In this document: positions 23,941 through 44,463 of the stretch, piece by piece | How the letters are laid out: the number at the start of each line of letters is the position of its first letter | How positions within the stretch are numbered: position 1 is the first letter of the stretch | Assembly: GCA_934045075.1 (NCBI GenBank) | Contig: OW203727.1 | Span: forward strand, 10,258,175 to 10,322,174 | Source: Yponomeuta sedellus | Taxonomy: Eukaryota; Arthropoda; Insecta; Lepidoptera; Yponomeutidae | DNA length: 64,000 nucleotides | Reading direction: 5' to 3' | Notes under the pieces: model-generated | Told to the model about the DNA's origin: nothing | The model's input: the letters and a program-made list of their open reading frames with translations, nothing else | Databases searched by the model: none | Position numbers and translations under genes: made by a program

Positions 23941-25156
23941 GTTAAGGGGTCGGGACATTACGTTGTCGAATTGGTAACAAGAATCGTATAAACGGTTTCC
24001 GTTGCGGTACGAATTTCTCCGGAACAGCTAGTAGTGTATAGTACAGTAAGACATCCATAAACTACCGGGTGCGATAGCATGATGCCCACTATCGCACATT
24101 TTTACTTTTACTACATTTTACATTCTCAATCGGTAGCACAATGTCAACTTTTGAAAATCTTCATATGTTCGATCGTACCGCGCTCACTTTAATTATGAAA
24201 TGTTTTTGTTTATTGTCCTTGACTGTACACAGTTTTGGCAATCGACGACGCATTCAACCCATTGCAAACTATAAAAGTGTGCAATCTGCGACTAAACATA
24301 CAAACTTCATGTTAGTCGTTCGGTTTATGCAATTTTAGTCACACGGCGATTTCACTTTTTTGTAAATGTTGTCATTGTGCTTCTGATTGTATTGACAAAT
24401 AATAAAAGTAACAAAGTGCTATAGTGGACATCGAGCTATCAAACCCGCTGCTTATGGATTTCTTACAGACCTGCTAACTATTAGCCTGTCCTCCGCCACA
24501 GAATCCATTTAGACGATTCATGTTACCGTAATAAATAAATATGTTAGAGTCTGGCTCGAGTAAGGGTTATGGAAACAATAACATATTATCCTAAGGCAAT
24601 GCATTACGCGGGATATCAAGAATCTTATGACTCAATTAAGATCTTTGTGTATCTATATGCTAAGTTTCATGTATATCCGTAGACCCTTTATTGCCTGATT
24701 GAGTAACAAACATGCAAACTTCTTCACAAATTTTCACATATATAATATTACTTAGTTGAAATGAAATGAAAGGTTTTATTCAAAGTAGCGCAGAAACTGC
24801 GGCTTTATAAACTTTACAATTCAAACTAGGTGTCCATTTCAAAATCTAGACAATTTTCGAGTAAACATGTATAAAAAAACGCCAAACTTAGTCTTTTCAA
24901 AGTCCTCAATTAACAGTTTACATTATTATTATGAAACATAGAACTCATGCATTGTACTGACTTTAATTCCAGACATTTTTTTAACCGCGTTTCAAGCAAG
25001 CTTAATATATCTTCAGGGATTATAGAAACGTTAACAATGCATGACATTAAGGATGTATTAACCTTTGCAGGCCTAAATCTTGGGAACGAAAGTTTATGTT
25101 TATTTGTAGTATTTACAGTGTGTCTATCTAACGTTTTAAAGTTGTAATTTTATTAA
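23941..25156. other. Unassigned DNA with one R5 copy
   Basis: R5 copy 2 lies at 24760-24860, sharing 'ggttttattcaaagtagcgc' and 'agaaactgcggcttt' with 9069-9180. Small frames at 24141-24338 and 24947-25147 have no motif. Nothing else is recognised. Confidence 0.4.
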
Positions 25157-25225
25157 TCGTTATCAACACTTGTATGTCCCCACTGCTGGGGCACGGGTCT
25201 CTTCCTGCATCGCAGGAAGGTTAGG
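25157..25225 (+). repeat. Dispersed repeat R2, short fragment beside a hairpin
   Basis: It contains R2 'ctggggcacgggtctcttcc' and 'tgcatcgcaggaaggttagg', then stops. Immediately after, at 25230-25277, is a perfect hairpin with 22-nt arms and a 4-nt loop. Confidence 0.6.
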
Positions 25226-25664
25226 TATTTATATATGTCAGGAAAAATATCAGTAGATATTTTTCCTGACATATATATTAATTTTCAAACGTTTTCAAGA
25301 TACTGTCAGGATGTGTTTCTTTAAAGAAATCACTTAACGAATCTCTACTACCTAGCTTATAAATGACGAAGATGTATTGGATACTATGCTGGCTTACGGT
25401 TATAGGTTGTACGTAATATTATTGTATCGCACCGTAATTTGACGCGGCAATCCGATCACCGACAGAGCATGATGCGCTGCGGCAGCCGGATTACTAGCAG
25501 CCAGGAGGTAATTCCAGCTCTGTCGTGCTATTCCCTCGATATATCCCTTTGATAATTAATCTAATACGCGCCATTATCCCACGGCGCCGGTCACTTGCCA
25601 TTTGCATGGCTAATAAGATACAACAGAGTACTAATCAAATTACTCCTTTGGTGTGATATAAAGG

Positions 25665-26160
25665 AATATATTATCTTAGAGGTCGCGTGTTCGATTTCCA
25701 TAGTAGGCCGCCGTATTGGCTTCTGCATCTACGTAATGAGATGATTTATACAGCGTCCAGTGGCATTTTCGCTCACACTAAATGGGTGAAGCGACCACTC
25801 GGATGCTGCAGTGCCTGTGACATGGTTTTTAGATGGTGTAAAGTTGCCCAGGACCTATAACATCCTGACAGCTAAGTCGGCCTAGCCCACAGGAAAGACT
25901 AGTCAAATACGTGCGGAGCCAACCAAGCCACGGGGTTCCTCACGATGTTTTACTAAACGGTTAGCGTGTGGTATTGCGACTACGAATTCGCAAAAGTGCG
26001 TAACTTTGAAATTAAGCAAAGTCATTGTTTCGTCTTTGATTTGTTTAAATGGGCTCGGTATGAGTAATGTCTTTCCCTGGTTACTCATACCATAGCACAC
26101 GGTATCCTAGTTTGACTCCAGGACGAGTGATTGTGTAGTGTGGAAGTTATTAATCCATTA
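25665..26160 (+). repeat. SINE C copy split by an R4 insertion
   Basis: SINE C box B (tgttcgatttcc) lies at 25689-25700. The SINE stops at about 25708, R4 copy 2 occupies about 25720-26000, and SINE C resumes with 'ccctggttactcatacc' and the tail 'gattgtgtagtgtggaagtt'. The R4 insertion is therefore younger than this SINE copy. A hairpin of 11-nt arms lies at 26057-26091. Confidence 0.65.
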
Positions 26161-26204
26161 CCGCCATAAACGTTATAACAAACACCGGCCAAGTATGTGT
26201 CGGG

Positions 26205-26722
26205 CCACGCGCATTATAAGTTTCCGTAGAAGAAAAGGGTTTGCACATACTTTGCAGAACTAACAACTACATTAAAGTAATTTGACAATGAATTTGTACT
26301 AAGATTTCCTAATATTTTACCTATTGTTACATTACATTTCAGTTATGATAGAGACCCGTGCCCCAGCAGTGGGGACATATAAGGGTTGATAGCGAACGAA
26401 CGAATGATAGTTATAAGTTACTTACTCGTTAGTACTCATTAACATGTAAAGCCTATTCAGCCATGATAGTTTTCCTTTTAAGTTCAACATAATGTGCTAT
26501 TGCCCGGAATAAAAATTGCACCCTAATTTAACTGTAGAGCAAGTTCCAATTTTTGTTTTCATTGTTAATAATAGTTTAGTATATCTATGCCAAATTTCAG
26601 CTTTCTAATATTATTATTAGTCGTGTCTGAGCTTGCGCGGACAGACAGACGGACGGACAAAGTGAAAATAACCTTAACGAAAATATAGCAACGAACCCAC
26701 CCTGTCCCCTACGGAATCCTAA
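26205..26722 (+). repeat. Dispersed repeat R10, copy 1
   Basis: It starts 'ccacgcgcattataagtttc' and ends in a cagacagacggacgg run followed by ctacggaatcctaaaa. 39296-39544 has the same start and end blocks. A reverse R2 fragment (26347-26395) is nested inside. The ends read as inverted partners (ttccgtag / ctacggaa). Confidence 0.5.
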
Positions 26723-27534
26723 AATGCCCACGTGTACGTTAGTAATTGAGTTAAGTTAATAGATACAATAGTTCACCTATATTTTTCAATGAATCGTGTA
26801 TTTATATAATAATAATAAAGAGAACGGTATTGATTTAGATCGTAATTATTTTATGCCCCACTTTTTTGCATTGGTTACTCATAACATTACTATGTTATTG
26901 AAATATGTATAACATAGGTACTTCCGGTTTACTGACAAAAGACTCTTTTTTACACAGGCTTAAGTTCTTATTCAGCTATAGTTCTTGACAGGTGATCAAG
27001 CTTTATATATGTTCCTGTGATGTAAATGAGTAGACGGCATGCATATGTATCCATGCATTCATGTGCTGTCGACTTTACCACAGTCGCTAATAAGAATTCT
27101 AGCTACGCTTCAGCCGTCTTATTTTGAGGGTGTTTACCTTGCTTGCCCACTGTGTAAAGTGTAAACCCACAAGTAAGTTCGTGGTCCACAAGAAAACCAG
27201 CGTAACTTGACATTGTTACATGACGCTTTTGGATCCCATCCTAAAGGGTTTATCGTCTCAGGAGGGACCCCACGGGGCTGGTCAGTGCAGCTCTGATTTG
27301 GCACACGTCTTCACCTGCGCGGTGCGACAGCTAATTACGGGGGTGGTAGCTAAACGGATTTAAGTTTGCAATCCAGTTAGGTAATGTTTAACGAATTCAG
27401 TCTCCCTGTGTGAACGCTGCCTGAAAAGGGAGAGGGAACGTGCGCCGCATTGTTTTAAGAACTTTAAATGCAGCTGTATTAGTATACCGCTGGCTTTGAA
27501 TGGAGAATAGCACTAAGTAAATACTTTGACTGCC
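26723..27534. other. Unassigned DNA
   Basis: No gene or repeat is recognised. 27180-27440 is somewhat GC-richer than its surroundings but has no long open frame. Confidence 0.3.
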
Positions 27535-27720
27535 TCGTTAGACTAGCGTTATCACGTCTGATTACTATGTCGGAGGTCGTGGGTTCGATTCGCACTGGGG
27601 CCCGCTATACATTTCTACAAATGTATAGCGGGCCCCAGTGCGATGGTCGATGTATTTTCATGTGAGTGATGTAAGTGTCTGGTTACCACAGCACAAGGTA
27701 TGGTAGCTGTTACGAATCAA
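27535..27720 (+). repeat. SINE C copy with a 25-nt-arm hairpin
   Basis: The tRNA-like head precedes box B (gggttcgattcgc, 27581-27593). A perfect hairpin follows, with arms at 27590-27614 and 27619-27643 and a 4-nt loop. The SINE body continues to 'gtctggttaccacagcac'. The other SINE C copies have no inverted arm here. Confidence 0.7.
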
Positions 27721-27982
27721 TGAATTAAACAAACATGTTTGGTTTTACAAAAAAAATGAGCAGACTGCTGTTTTAATTAGTTATGTTGTTTAGAACAGTA
27801 GACTAATATAACTATGGACAGTTAGGCTTTTACGCTTTAGTTTCTAGGACGTAAAAGTTAGGCTTTTACGTCCTAGAAACATACTGTATACTTTTCAAAC
27901 ATTAAATTAAATTTATATAAATATAATTTATAGGTCAAGCATATCCATGAAAAGAGAATATTTCATTGAAATGCACCACATA

Positions 27983-29256
27983 CGTGGGAAACTCAGAAAG
28001 TTTTGAGAAACTAAAATAAAAACTTCTATGAAAAAAAATATTTTTATTTAATCTTTTCAAAGAACTATCCAACAGCCTCTATACAAAGTTTCATGCGTCT
28101 GAACCAATTTTTAAAACATTTTTTAGTCCTCCGCAGACACCTCTTCCACGGCTTTCTCAAACGCTGCAAGCGCGTCTTCCGGCGATGAAAGCTATCCCTT
28201 TGAGCTGATTTTTAATTTTAGGGAATAAAAAGAAGTCACACGGAGCCAAATCAGGACTATAAGGAGGGTGTCCCAAGACTCTGACCGGTGTGGAGTCCAG
28301 AAAGTCCCTCGTTTTGATCGCAGTGTGCGCGGGCGTGTTGTCGTGGTGAAGAACGACCCCGCGGAGCCCGGTGTTTGGTCGCTTGTTGCTCAATTCAGAA
28401 AAAAATCTGGCAGGCATTTTGTGCTATACCACTTAGCGTTGATGCTGCTTTGGTCTCAAAGTGGAATTGAAATTAGGTACCCCGTCAAAGTGAAGAAACT
28501 AGCGATCAAAATTTTTCCTGCGCTCCTCGATCGCTTTACTTTCTTAGGCGTTGGTTCATTTTGAAAGAGCCAAACTGTCGACTGACGCTTTTTTTCTGAA
28601 TCATATTTATAAATCCAGGATTCGTCACCTGTCACAATGTCGTAAAGGCGCCGTGACGAGCCAGCATAAAATTTTTGTAACATATCATGGCACCAATCCA
28701 CCCGGGCCTGCTTCTGAGCTTCGGTGAGGTTGTGCGGCACCCAGCGGGAAACTATTCTCCTTACGCGAAGGTGCTCGTGCAAAATCTTGTGAACGCTTCC
28801 TGAACCAATCTGCAGTGTACGCTGAATCTCTTCGTTTGTAATTCGTCTGTTTTCTTGAATTAAATATTTACTGCCAGCACACTTTCTTCGGTGACAGCTA
28901 TCGTAGGACGACCACTCCTTTGTTCATCCCCCAAAGTAAGACGACCGCGTTTGAAATCGCTATACCAGCGGTAGATGGTTGCTTTTGTAGGTCTTTCATC
29001 CATAAGATCAATTCGAAGTCGATCAAATGACTCATCAGGTTTTAAGCCACATTTGAAATCATAAAAAATCATAGCACGAAAATGTTTTCGATGCAGATCC
29101 ATTTTTTAATGAGACAAGAAAATTTGAATTGGCACTCAAAAAAATGCGGAGCGAAACATGAAAATCGAACAGTAGTATTTTTACTTTTAAATAATCGACG
29201 TTTTCAAAACAATTACAAGTAGCCAGTATCTTCGCAAAACTTTCTGAGTGACCTGG
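27983..29256 (-). mobile_element. Decayed mariner transposon
   Basis: The element is about 1.27 kb with inverted ends sharing actcagaaagttttg, flanked by TA at 27981-27982 and 29257-29258. It encodes, on the minus strand, a broken mariner transposase (separate entry). The ends have diverged by a 1-nt indel and several substitutions, so this is an old copy. Confidence 0.85.
28030..29102 (-). pseudogene. Mariner transposase, multiply broken
   Basis: A mariner transposase cuts and pastes its element through a DD34D catalytic triad. The start at 29102 opens an N-terminal helix-turn-helix region (residues MDLHRKHFRAMIFYDFK; RWYSDFKRGR; RSGRP). Frameshifts follow near 28862 and again near 28410, a nonsense codon comes after TGYLISIPL (near 28455), and further stops occur near the C-terminus (about 28130). 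Recognisable pieces are WVPHNLT, TGDESWIY (first D), HHDNTPAHT (second D) and YSPDLAPCDFFLFP (third D), with exactly 34 residues between the second and third. It is non-functional. The best-conserved parts agree with the mariner family, not Tc1. Confidence 0.9.
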
Positions 29257-29594
29257 TACTTTCACATTCACTGACAGTAACGTTTATACTATAATTTTCG
29301 ATTTCAGTTTCAAAAAGTCACAAAGTGGCCAATCTTCATTATATACAAACTATGCATAATACGAGTATCTATCAGTAATGTTGACGACTGCGTCGAGTCC
29401 TATCCCACGAAGTTTCCATCCAACAAACACTTTCTTACTATGTACCAAGTTTCGTTCGCCTATGAATCATTTTCAGCATTTTAATGCACAAGAAAGTCAT
29501 TAAAACTTATAACTGCTCACACTCGAATAACTGTCAGTTACTATGACAGAAATTAACATTTATAAATGACGTTTAAAGTTAATGTCGCCAGTAA

Positions 29595-30583
29595 AATGTG
29601 GTGAATCGTCAGCTAATGGCTTTTCTCCACACCAACCAACTACTTAACCCATTTCAGTCAGGATTCCGGCCCTCACACAATACTTGTTCAGCCCTCATCA
29701 AAATTACAGATGACTTCCGTTCCGCTATTGATATTCGACAAGTTACGCTTATCGCTCTACTAGACTTCAGTAGTGCATTCAATTGCGTTGATTACGATAT
29801 CCTGCTGGCTATCCTCCGCTCCCTCAACGTATCAGAGTCAGCAGCCGAGTGGTTTCACTCTTATCTTCATGGGCGCCAGCAGCGCATTCGTACTGATGAC
29901 AAGTTCTTCGACTGGTGCGAGGTCACTGCTGGTGTCCCTCAAAGTGGCGTACTTTCTCCTTCAGTGCTTATCACCTGTACGCAGACGATCTTCAGATCTA
30001 CTTGCCGTCTAAACTTGACTTGCTTCCTGTTGCGATACAGAAAATAAACTGCGATTTATAAATGCTGTTAACTTGTGGACTGAGCAATTTGGTCTCCTAA
30101 CAAATCCGGCAAAGACCCAGGTAATGAATGTGGGCGGGAGGACTTCGCTAACTAGAATTGATATGGCATATCTACCCCAAATTACCTATAATGGTACCCC
30201 GTTGCCGTATTGTAGAGAGTTGACCATATTTCCCAATACCGTTCCCAGTTGAACTGGCTAAACATCCGCCACGGAATGCCCATATCTTGACGCTGCTCTA
30301 TAGCGTCCTTTATGATCCCTCCTCCCCCCATTATCTCCGCAAACGTTTCGCCCCACGTGGCACGCGTGGAGCCTTCAGCGCCCATGCAAAGATCCTCGAA
30401 ATCCCTGAGCATAATACGGCAGGCTATTCGAGTTCTTTTTCGCTACCTCTATACATTCGCCAGGCACCGTCTCAGTCGGCGTCTTTAAGAGTAGAGTTCA
30501 GGAACATTATCTACGTAAAATATGTATATCCGTGTGATTTCCTTTTTTATGTACAATAAAGTGTTCTCTATCTATCTATCTAT
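29595..30583 (+). pseudogene. CR1/Jockey-like retrotransposon reverse transcriptase fragment, deleted inside
   Basis: The start of the frame (about 29598) encodes RT fingers and palm: NPFQSGFRPSHNT, the first catalytic block LLDFSSAFNCVDYDIL, and GVPQSGVLSP. Directly after, a deletion and frame change removes the stretch that normally separates this from the second catalytic block. YADDLQIYLPSKLDLL follows in another frame (about 29970-30030). A later frame gives LNWLNIRHG and the C-terminal YIRQAPSQSASLRVEFRN (30440-30510). The element ends in 'aataaagtgttctctatcta' and a (tcta)n tail. It is 5'-truncated, internally deleted and not functional. The tail sequence matches 40264-40336, so both belong to one family. 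The exact clade is uncertain. Confidence 0.85.
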
Positions 30584-31240
30584 TTACGTATTCAGAACAA
30601 TAATGTGTAATTCCATCCATAAGTATGTAAAAATATATTATTAAGTTTATTTATATGTATATAGATATGTATGTACTGTTTACTATATATATTTGTGCTT
30701 AATTATTATCTTTGTATATGTGTATGTTTATAATTATTGTACATATTAATTATACATAGGTAGTTTAATTGTAAAAAAAAATATTTGACAATAAAATATC
30801 ACCTCACTGTTTGAGACTACCCCCCATCTTCTTCAAGTCACCTTTTGGTTGGGTAGAATAAAATACTATTTAGTATTGAGCCCGCCAATTCTACAAACTT
30901 TACAGGTACAATAAAGAATTTAATAATAAAAGAAAGTTTCTATGTGTAGGTTTTCTATTTTAATAGTCGAGGTTTAATTTTCATATACTACCATTTCAAA
31001 TACTACTTATGATCATAGTTCATCAGAATTCTTCTACATTTACGAGTATGTTTAAAAATCGTTCTGTTTAAATATTTAAAAAAAGAAAAACTGAGACAAA
31101 TACAATAATAGCATTTTGCTGATAAAAACAATAAAAACTATGATTCATTGTTGACATATTGAATTACTCGTGTTGTTCTTATTTGCCCCGTGTTGTCTGT
31201 TGATAATGAGAAATTATGTTTTGCAGAAAGCGGTCAAGTC
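30584..31240. other. AT-rich DNA with a LINE tail
   Basis: A block near 30870-30935 ('cccgccaattctacaaactt', 'gtacaataaagaattta') matches 61830-61900 and is probably another retrotransposon 3' end. Nothing else is recognised. Confidence 0.4.
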
Positions 31241-31244
31241 TAAG

Positions 31245-31452
31245 ACGGAGTTTACACTTTCAGTCTAGCGTCAGTTGATTCTATCAGTCTGGTTAGACCG
31301 ACATGATTGGCAAACTGATTGTCTATTCAGCGGACTGATGGACCAGACTGACGGATATTCAAATATTTTGATGCTTCATCAGTCTGGCATCAATCTGAGC
31401 TTGGTCAAGGTCACGGATTGAACTGACGCCAGACTGAACGTGTAAACTCCGT
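31245..31452. mobile_element. MITE with about 37-nt imperfect terminal repeats
   Basis: The left end (acggagtttacac, then ttcagtct, gcgtcagtt) and the right end (aactgacgccagactgaac, gtgtaaactccgt) are inverted partners with two mismatches. The interior repeats short agtctg motifs. No coding sequence; target duplication not resolved. Confidence 0.65.
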
Positions 31453-32548
31453 TTTACCAATATCCATATTGATTGTATCTTCTTGACATTTGTCGTCTCA
31501 GGCGGATATGTTCGTCCAAATAGTGACCGACCGATGAATGTTGATAGGGCAAAACAGGGTTTTCAGGACCTTTGTAGTAACTGGCATCCCTCTACCTACC
31601 CCTCAGAAACTCTGAGGTAGATTTATATGTTTACGTAGTACTTATATTTTTACTCAATGTATTGTACACAATTTATTTATGTAGAGATCTATAGCAAACC
31701 AACAGTAAAACAACCAACTATAGTATCTTTGTAATTATTTTAAGTTTGTTTTTTCCTGGTGTGCAGTAAAGAATATTCTTATCTTATCTTACGGTAGACC
31801 TTAACATAGAATCATATAGAGGGAAACATAAAGCCAATTACAGGTTCACAATTCTTCTTCTTCTTCTTCAGGCTATATACACAATATTCAGGCTTCACCA
31901 TTATATCACACAATTTACTAACGTATTTTTGTACCGATGCGCGTTACAATGCCCTCACAGGACTCATGTTGGAATCTGGAATAATGTAATATTTAAGGCC
32001 ATAATAATATTGACATATATGATTAGAATCAGGATTCTTATAACTTTGAAACCCTAGAGAGAAGTCGCTCGCTGCACAAATGACTAAATTAAACCGTTGC
32101 AGTGCAAGTAAAGATACATCGGTATGCAATAGCAATGAGACATGAATTGATAATATCGATTGTAGTGGATTAAATTAAATAGTGAGTAAATTAGAAAACC
32201 ATGTCGGAGGTTCAATGTCAATTTAAAAATTCGTGGCTCTAACTAACACACCTAATACAAGCAAAACCAAGACATTTTGCTTGTAATTCAAAGTTACCGT
32301 CAACCATGTCCCTTTGTTATCGCCCAAGTTTGATCTCATCCCAGCAGTGCGCGAACTTTATTCGAAACCATGAAGGGATCACAAATCGTTATTTAAAAAC
32401 ACATGCGGAACTTCAAAAACTGTATTGGATATATGAACAACAGATACTAGTTGAGTAGAACTTTGTACATGCAAGCACAATGTACCTGTCGTGTACCCCA
32501 GAGATAACAGCTCCGCAGTCCCTCAATGACCGTCCCGCAGTCTCAACA
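31453..32548. other. Upstream region of the P450 gene
   Basis: No other gene is seen. An R1-type ttcttcttcttcttcttc tail lies near 31855-31880. Core promoter elements could not be placed with confidence. An in-frame ATG at 32480, upstream of the chosen start, is discussed in the P450 entry. Confidence 0.35.
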
Positions 32549-41298
<8,750 letters not shown>

Positions 41299-41358
41299 AT
41301 TTTGAAATCAATTGACGTGACAAAGCTCACTAGCATAAACATAAGTGAATACAGTGCG

Positions 41359-41364
41359 AATAAA
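41359..41364 (+). promoter_or_regulatory. Polyadenylation signal AATAAA of the P450 gene
   Basis: A canonical AATAAA lies 61 nt after the stop codon at 41296-41298. It is a plausible 3' end for the P450 transcript. Confidence 0.6.
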
Positions 41365-44240
41365 ATCATTTAACGATTCAGCCAACCTCGGTAATTGTAG
41401 TGAATCCGTCATCTCTCGCATAGAGTTATCAATTTACAGATATGACCTTTTTTTAATTATATTACTCGCTGTTTTATTGAATACAATACAAGAACGATAT
41501 GAGCAACAAAACCTCTTTTGTAGCTCAAAACTAACAAAGCCGAATCGTTAACTGATTATAATCGTATTGTAAATGCTTGATATAACATAGTGTAAGCAGC
41601 CTATTTAAAACTAGTAGAGGTTTAATCACAACATGTGCCCACCGTTTCAAGTTTCAAGATGTATTTACCTACCCTTGCGTTTGCTTTACACTATAATCAA
41701 GATTACTAATCTCGAGATCGAAACGCGAGTATATTCAAATAATGAAATGGAATGAAATTAATTTGTCTCTTTGTCTATAACGATGTTTATCTTCTGCTGC
41801 AGATCACAACTATCAAACATCAGTCTTTTGATTGAGGTTGTAGTATATTTATTATTTACATAAACCCGAAACTTCTTAAGATCTTTGTACTCAATAAGTA
41901 GGTAATTTGGAAATTTGTGATTGGCCATAATATTAATATCAAATGTGATGTTGACTTCACAGTAGATTTTCTTATCATTGAATAAATAAATTAAATCTGG
42001 AAGCGGATTTTTCTCTATTTTAGCAACCCTGGTTATCCACTTCCTATAGTGTATGTTACGGTACATTTAGACGAAGGCGAAGTCGTTCGCATTCTCTAAT
42101 TTTTTGTTTTGCGTTTACAAAAGAACCCGTTTTGTACAAAAAAAAAACAAAACATACTACTAAGAAAAACGCTTTTCCATTGATTAGTCCTGATGCAAGA
42201 GCCATTAGAGCACGCCAATCAAGCAAACACAATAAATCTCGCTGTGAGGAAAAGCTTAGATTGAATGATACAAAACCAAACGTCAGTTCCATTTCAACAA
42301 TGTCAAAAATAATTGGACGGAGCGACCTTTGGCGACCCAATCGCCTGTCAGACGCAGACGGCCAAAAGAATCGAAACCCGCTCATCCGACGACATCTCTT
42401 TTGATTCATTGGGAATTGTAGATTCAATAAGCTGCACCCTACTTATTTCGATTCGAATTGCGATTTTTGTAATGTGGAAGTCCTCGTACATCAATTATGT
42501 TTTTTGTTTAGTAGAAAGCGAGGTGAAGGAAAACATCGCGAGAAACGCTAAGTGGTTGAGCTATTAAAATGCCTCAGCACTTGAAATTGCCAATCCGCGG
42601 CGGGCACGCGTGGTAATTAAGCCCATACATACTCTCTCTCTGAGAGGAGGGCTGTGGCCTGCAGGACGTTTATAAGCTACTTAAAAAAAAGTTATATTTT
42701 TAAGAAGTTAATATATTTTATTCTGTAAAGTAATCAAAATTATTATTAACCGAAGTTATTAAGTAAGTCTTAAAGCTGTTATTTTTCCAAATACTAGTAA
42801 ATATATAATTTATCGCGTTCAATTTTGTTTTAGTGTTAAGTAGGTACCTAGGGTCTATATAAATCCTCACCGCCCTACGAATAGATGGGTGTGGTAAAAA
42901 ATCACAGACAGCTGAAATATATTGTGATATTCAGATTTCTCCTGGCAAATTGCAATTCATATTTCATCCTTTCTTATCGCTGCCGATTCCGTAAGTAGTA
43001 TTCCTTTTCAATGACAAAACTCCGCCGGTTGAATAACAAAGCGAGGCATCTCACTTTTTAAGACAAGCCCGAGGTTGTCTCGTTTATCGATCCCGTATCA
43101 CATACGTTCGGGGAATCACAATGAACTTTCTATGAAATTCTTAAAGGAGTGTGTTTTTCCTCAAGGAACACGAGGAAGTGTGCAAATGAAGAGAGTGAGT
43201 CGCCCATACGTAATATTTGAGCCGAAAATAAGTAAAGCATTCGAAATTATCTTCTTAAGATTATAGTATAGACTACGAAATAGTGAAATCGGTGCCAAAA
43301 AACTAGTTTTCCTCAAATATTAACCAACTGTAGGTATCGATAAAATTTTATCTTTTTCTGAAACTACGTTTGTGTTTATGGCGTGGAAAAGTGGTCCTTA
43401 AAAGTCAGTGCCTCATTCATACAATATAAAGGGGTAAGGAGGAATGATGTACTTAAGCCAGTAACGGAGGTGAGGGCCTCGAGTCGAATGGTAATCTTAA
43501 CAGTTGGAAATCGGAAACGCTCAAAGTTACTTCAATAAATCAAATAATTGGCTAACGATCTCAAACTAATCCACCTGTCGCTCTTTGATAGTCGACATCC
43601 ATGTAATTCGAGTTATTGTTTCTTGGATCGGGTGGGCGTCATGAATCCACCATTAATATCTGGCCGCAGGGCACGTTGCTCCAATTTGTTCAATCCCAAA
43701 GTTTGAACAAACTTTGTTTGGAAAGCTGCATGATTCCTGTGATTAAATCGATTTCGGAATGCCCGCTGAATGGAATTTGGAACGTCCCGTTTCGTCGCCA
43801 ACCGAAAACGGAGCGAAAGTTTTTATGTACTTTCAGATTCCGGAACGGAAATATTTGTGGAGTTTTTCCGTTGATTTTCCTACTCCACTTTCCATCAACT
43901 ATTCTCAAAATTTTCAGATTGGGTTTAGTGAGGAACGATTTCAAGTACTTTTAACGATGTCATTTATCTGAACATAACAATCAAGTTGGTTTTAGGGACA
44001 GTCAGCAGCATCAAATATTCTTAACTTGATGTTCATTTTGCCTTTACTGGTGTTAAAATTAGATTCATAACTTTATTATTATATACAGCGTGATGTAGTA
44101 AGACCTAGTAAAACTTAAGTGAATTATTTTAGTTAGAATACAAACAACTTTTCCAATGAGACCAACTCGGAAATCGTGACAGGAAGAGGTGCGGTGTTTC
44201 ATCAACAGCCGATATTTTATGACGATTCAACATATGACGA
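41365..44240. other. Unassigned DNA with an R3 copy
   Basis: R3 lies at 42520-42675. Open frames at 41758-42066 (minus), 42056-42427 (minus) and 43616-43954 (both strands) have no recognisable motif. The two-strand frames at 43616-43954 are mirror images of each other. I do not call any of them a gene. Confidence 0.35.
42520..42675 (+). repeat. Dispersed repeat R3, plus copy
   Basis: It contains 'gtgaaggaaaacatcgcgag', 'cagcacttgaaattgccaat', 'gggcacgcgtggtaattaag' and a ctctctctctgagag run. It is the best-preserved R3 copy in the window. Confidence 0.6.
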
Positions 44241-44463
44241 GTCAAATGATTGTGTTGTGTGGAAGTTATTTAACAATAATAACTTCCACACAACACAATC
44301 ATTTGACCTGCTCCCAAACTAGGATACCCTGTACTATGATAACCAGACAAGGACGTCACAGACAACGAAAGTACACCCAGATTAAAGCCCCCAGTGGGAA
44401 TCGAACCCACGACCTCTGTCTTGATACTCAAGCGCCTTAACGGCTAGACTTACGATGGCCAGT
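44241..44463 (-). repeat. SINE C, complete reverse copy, with hairpin at its tail
   Basis: On the minus strand a tRNA-like head precedes box B (gggttcgattccc). The body then runs through 'cctagtttgggagcagg' to the tail 'gattgtgttgtgtggaagtt'. At the tail the sequence folds back on itself: 30-nt arms at 44241-44270 and 44278-44307 with a 7-nt loop. Confidence 0.75.

Noticed and set aside
41758..42066. 102-codon minus-strand open frame with varied composition
   Set aside because: It has a stop directly before the ATG, no recognisable motif, strongly AT-biased codons and no convincing splice partner. A gene fragment is possible but unsupported.
43616..43954. Overlapping open frames on both strands
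   Set aside because: They mirror each other over the same bases and show no domain, as expected for GC-richer non-coding DNA.
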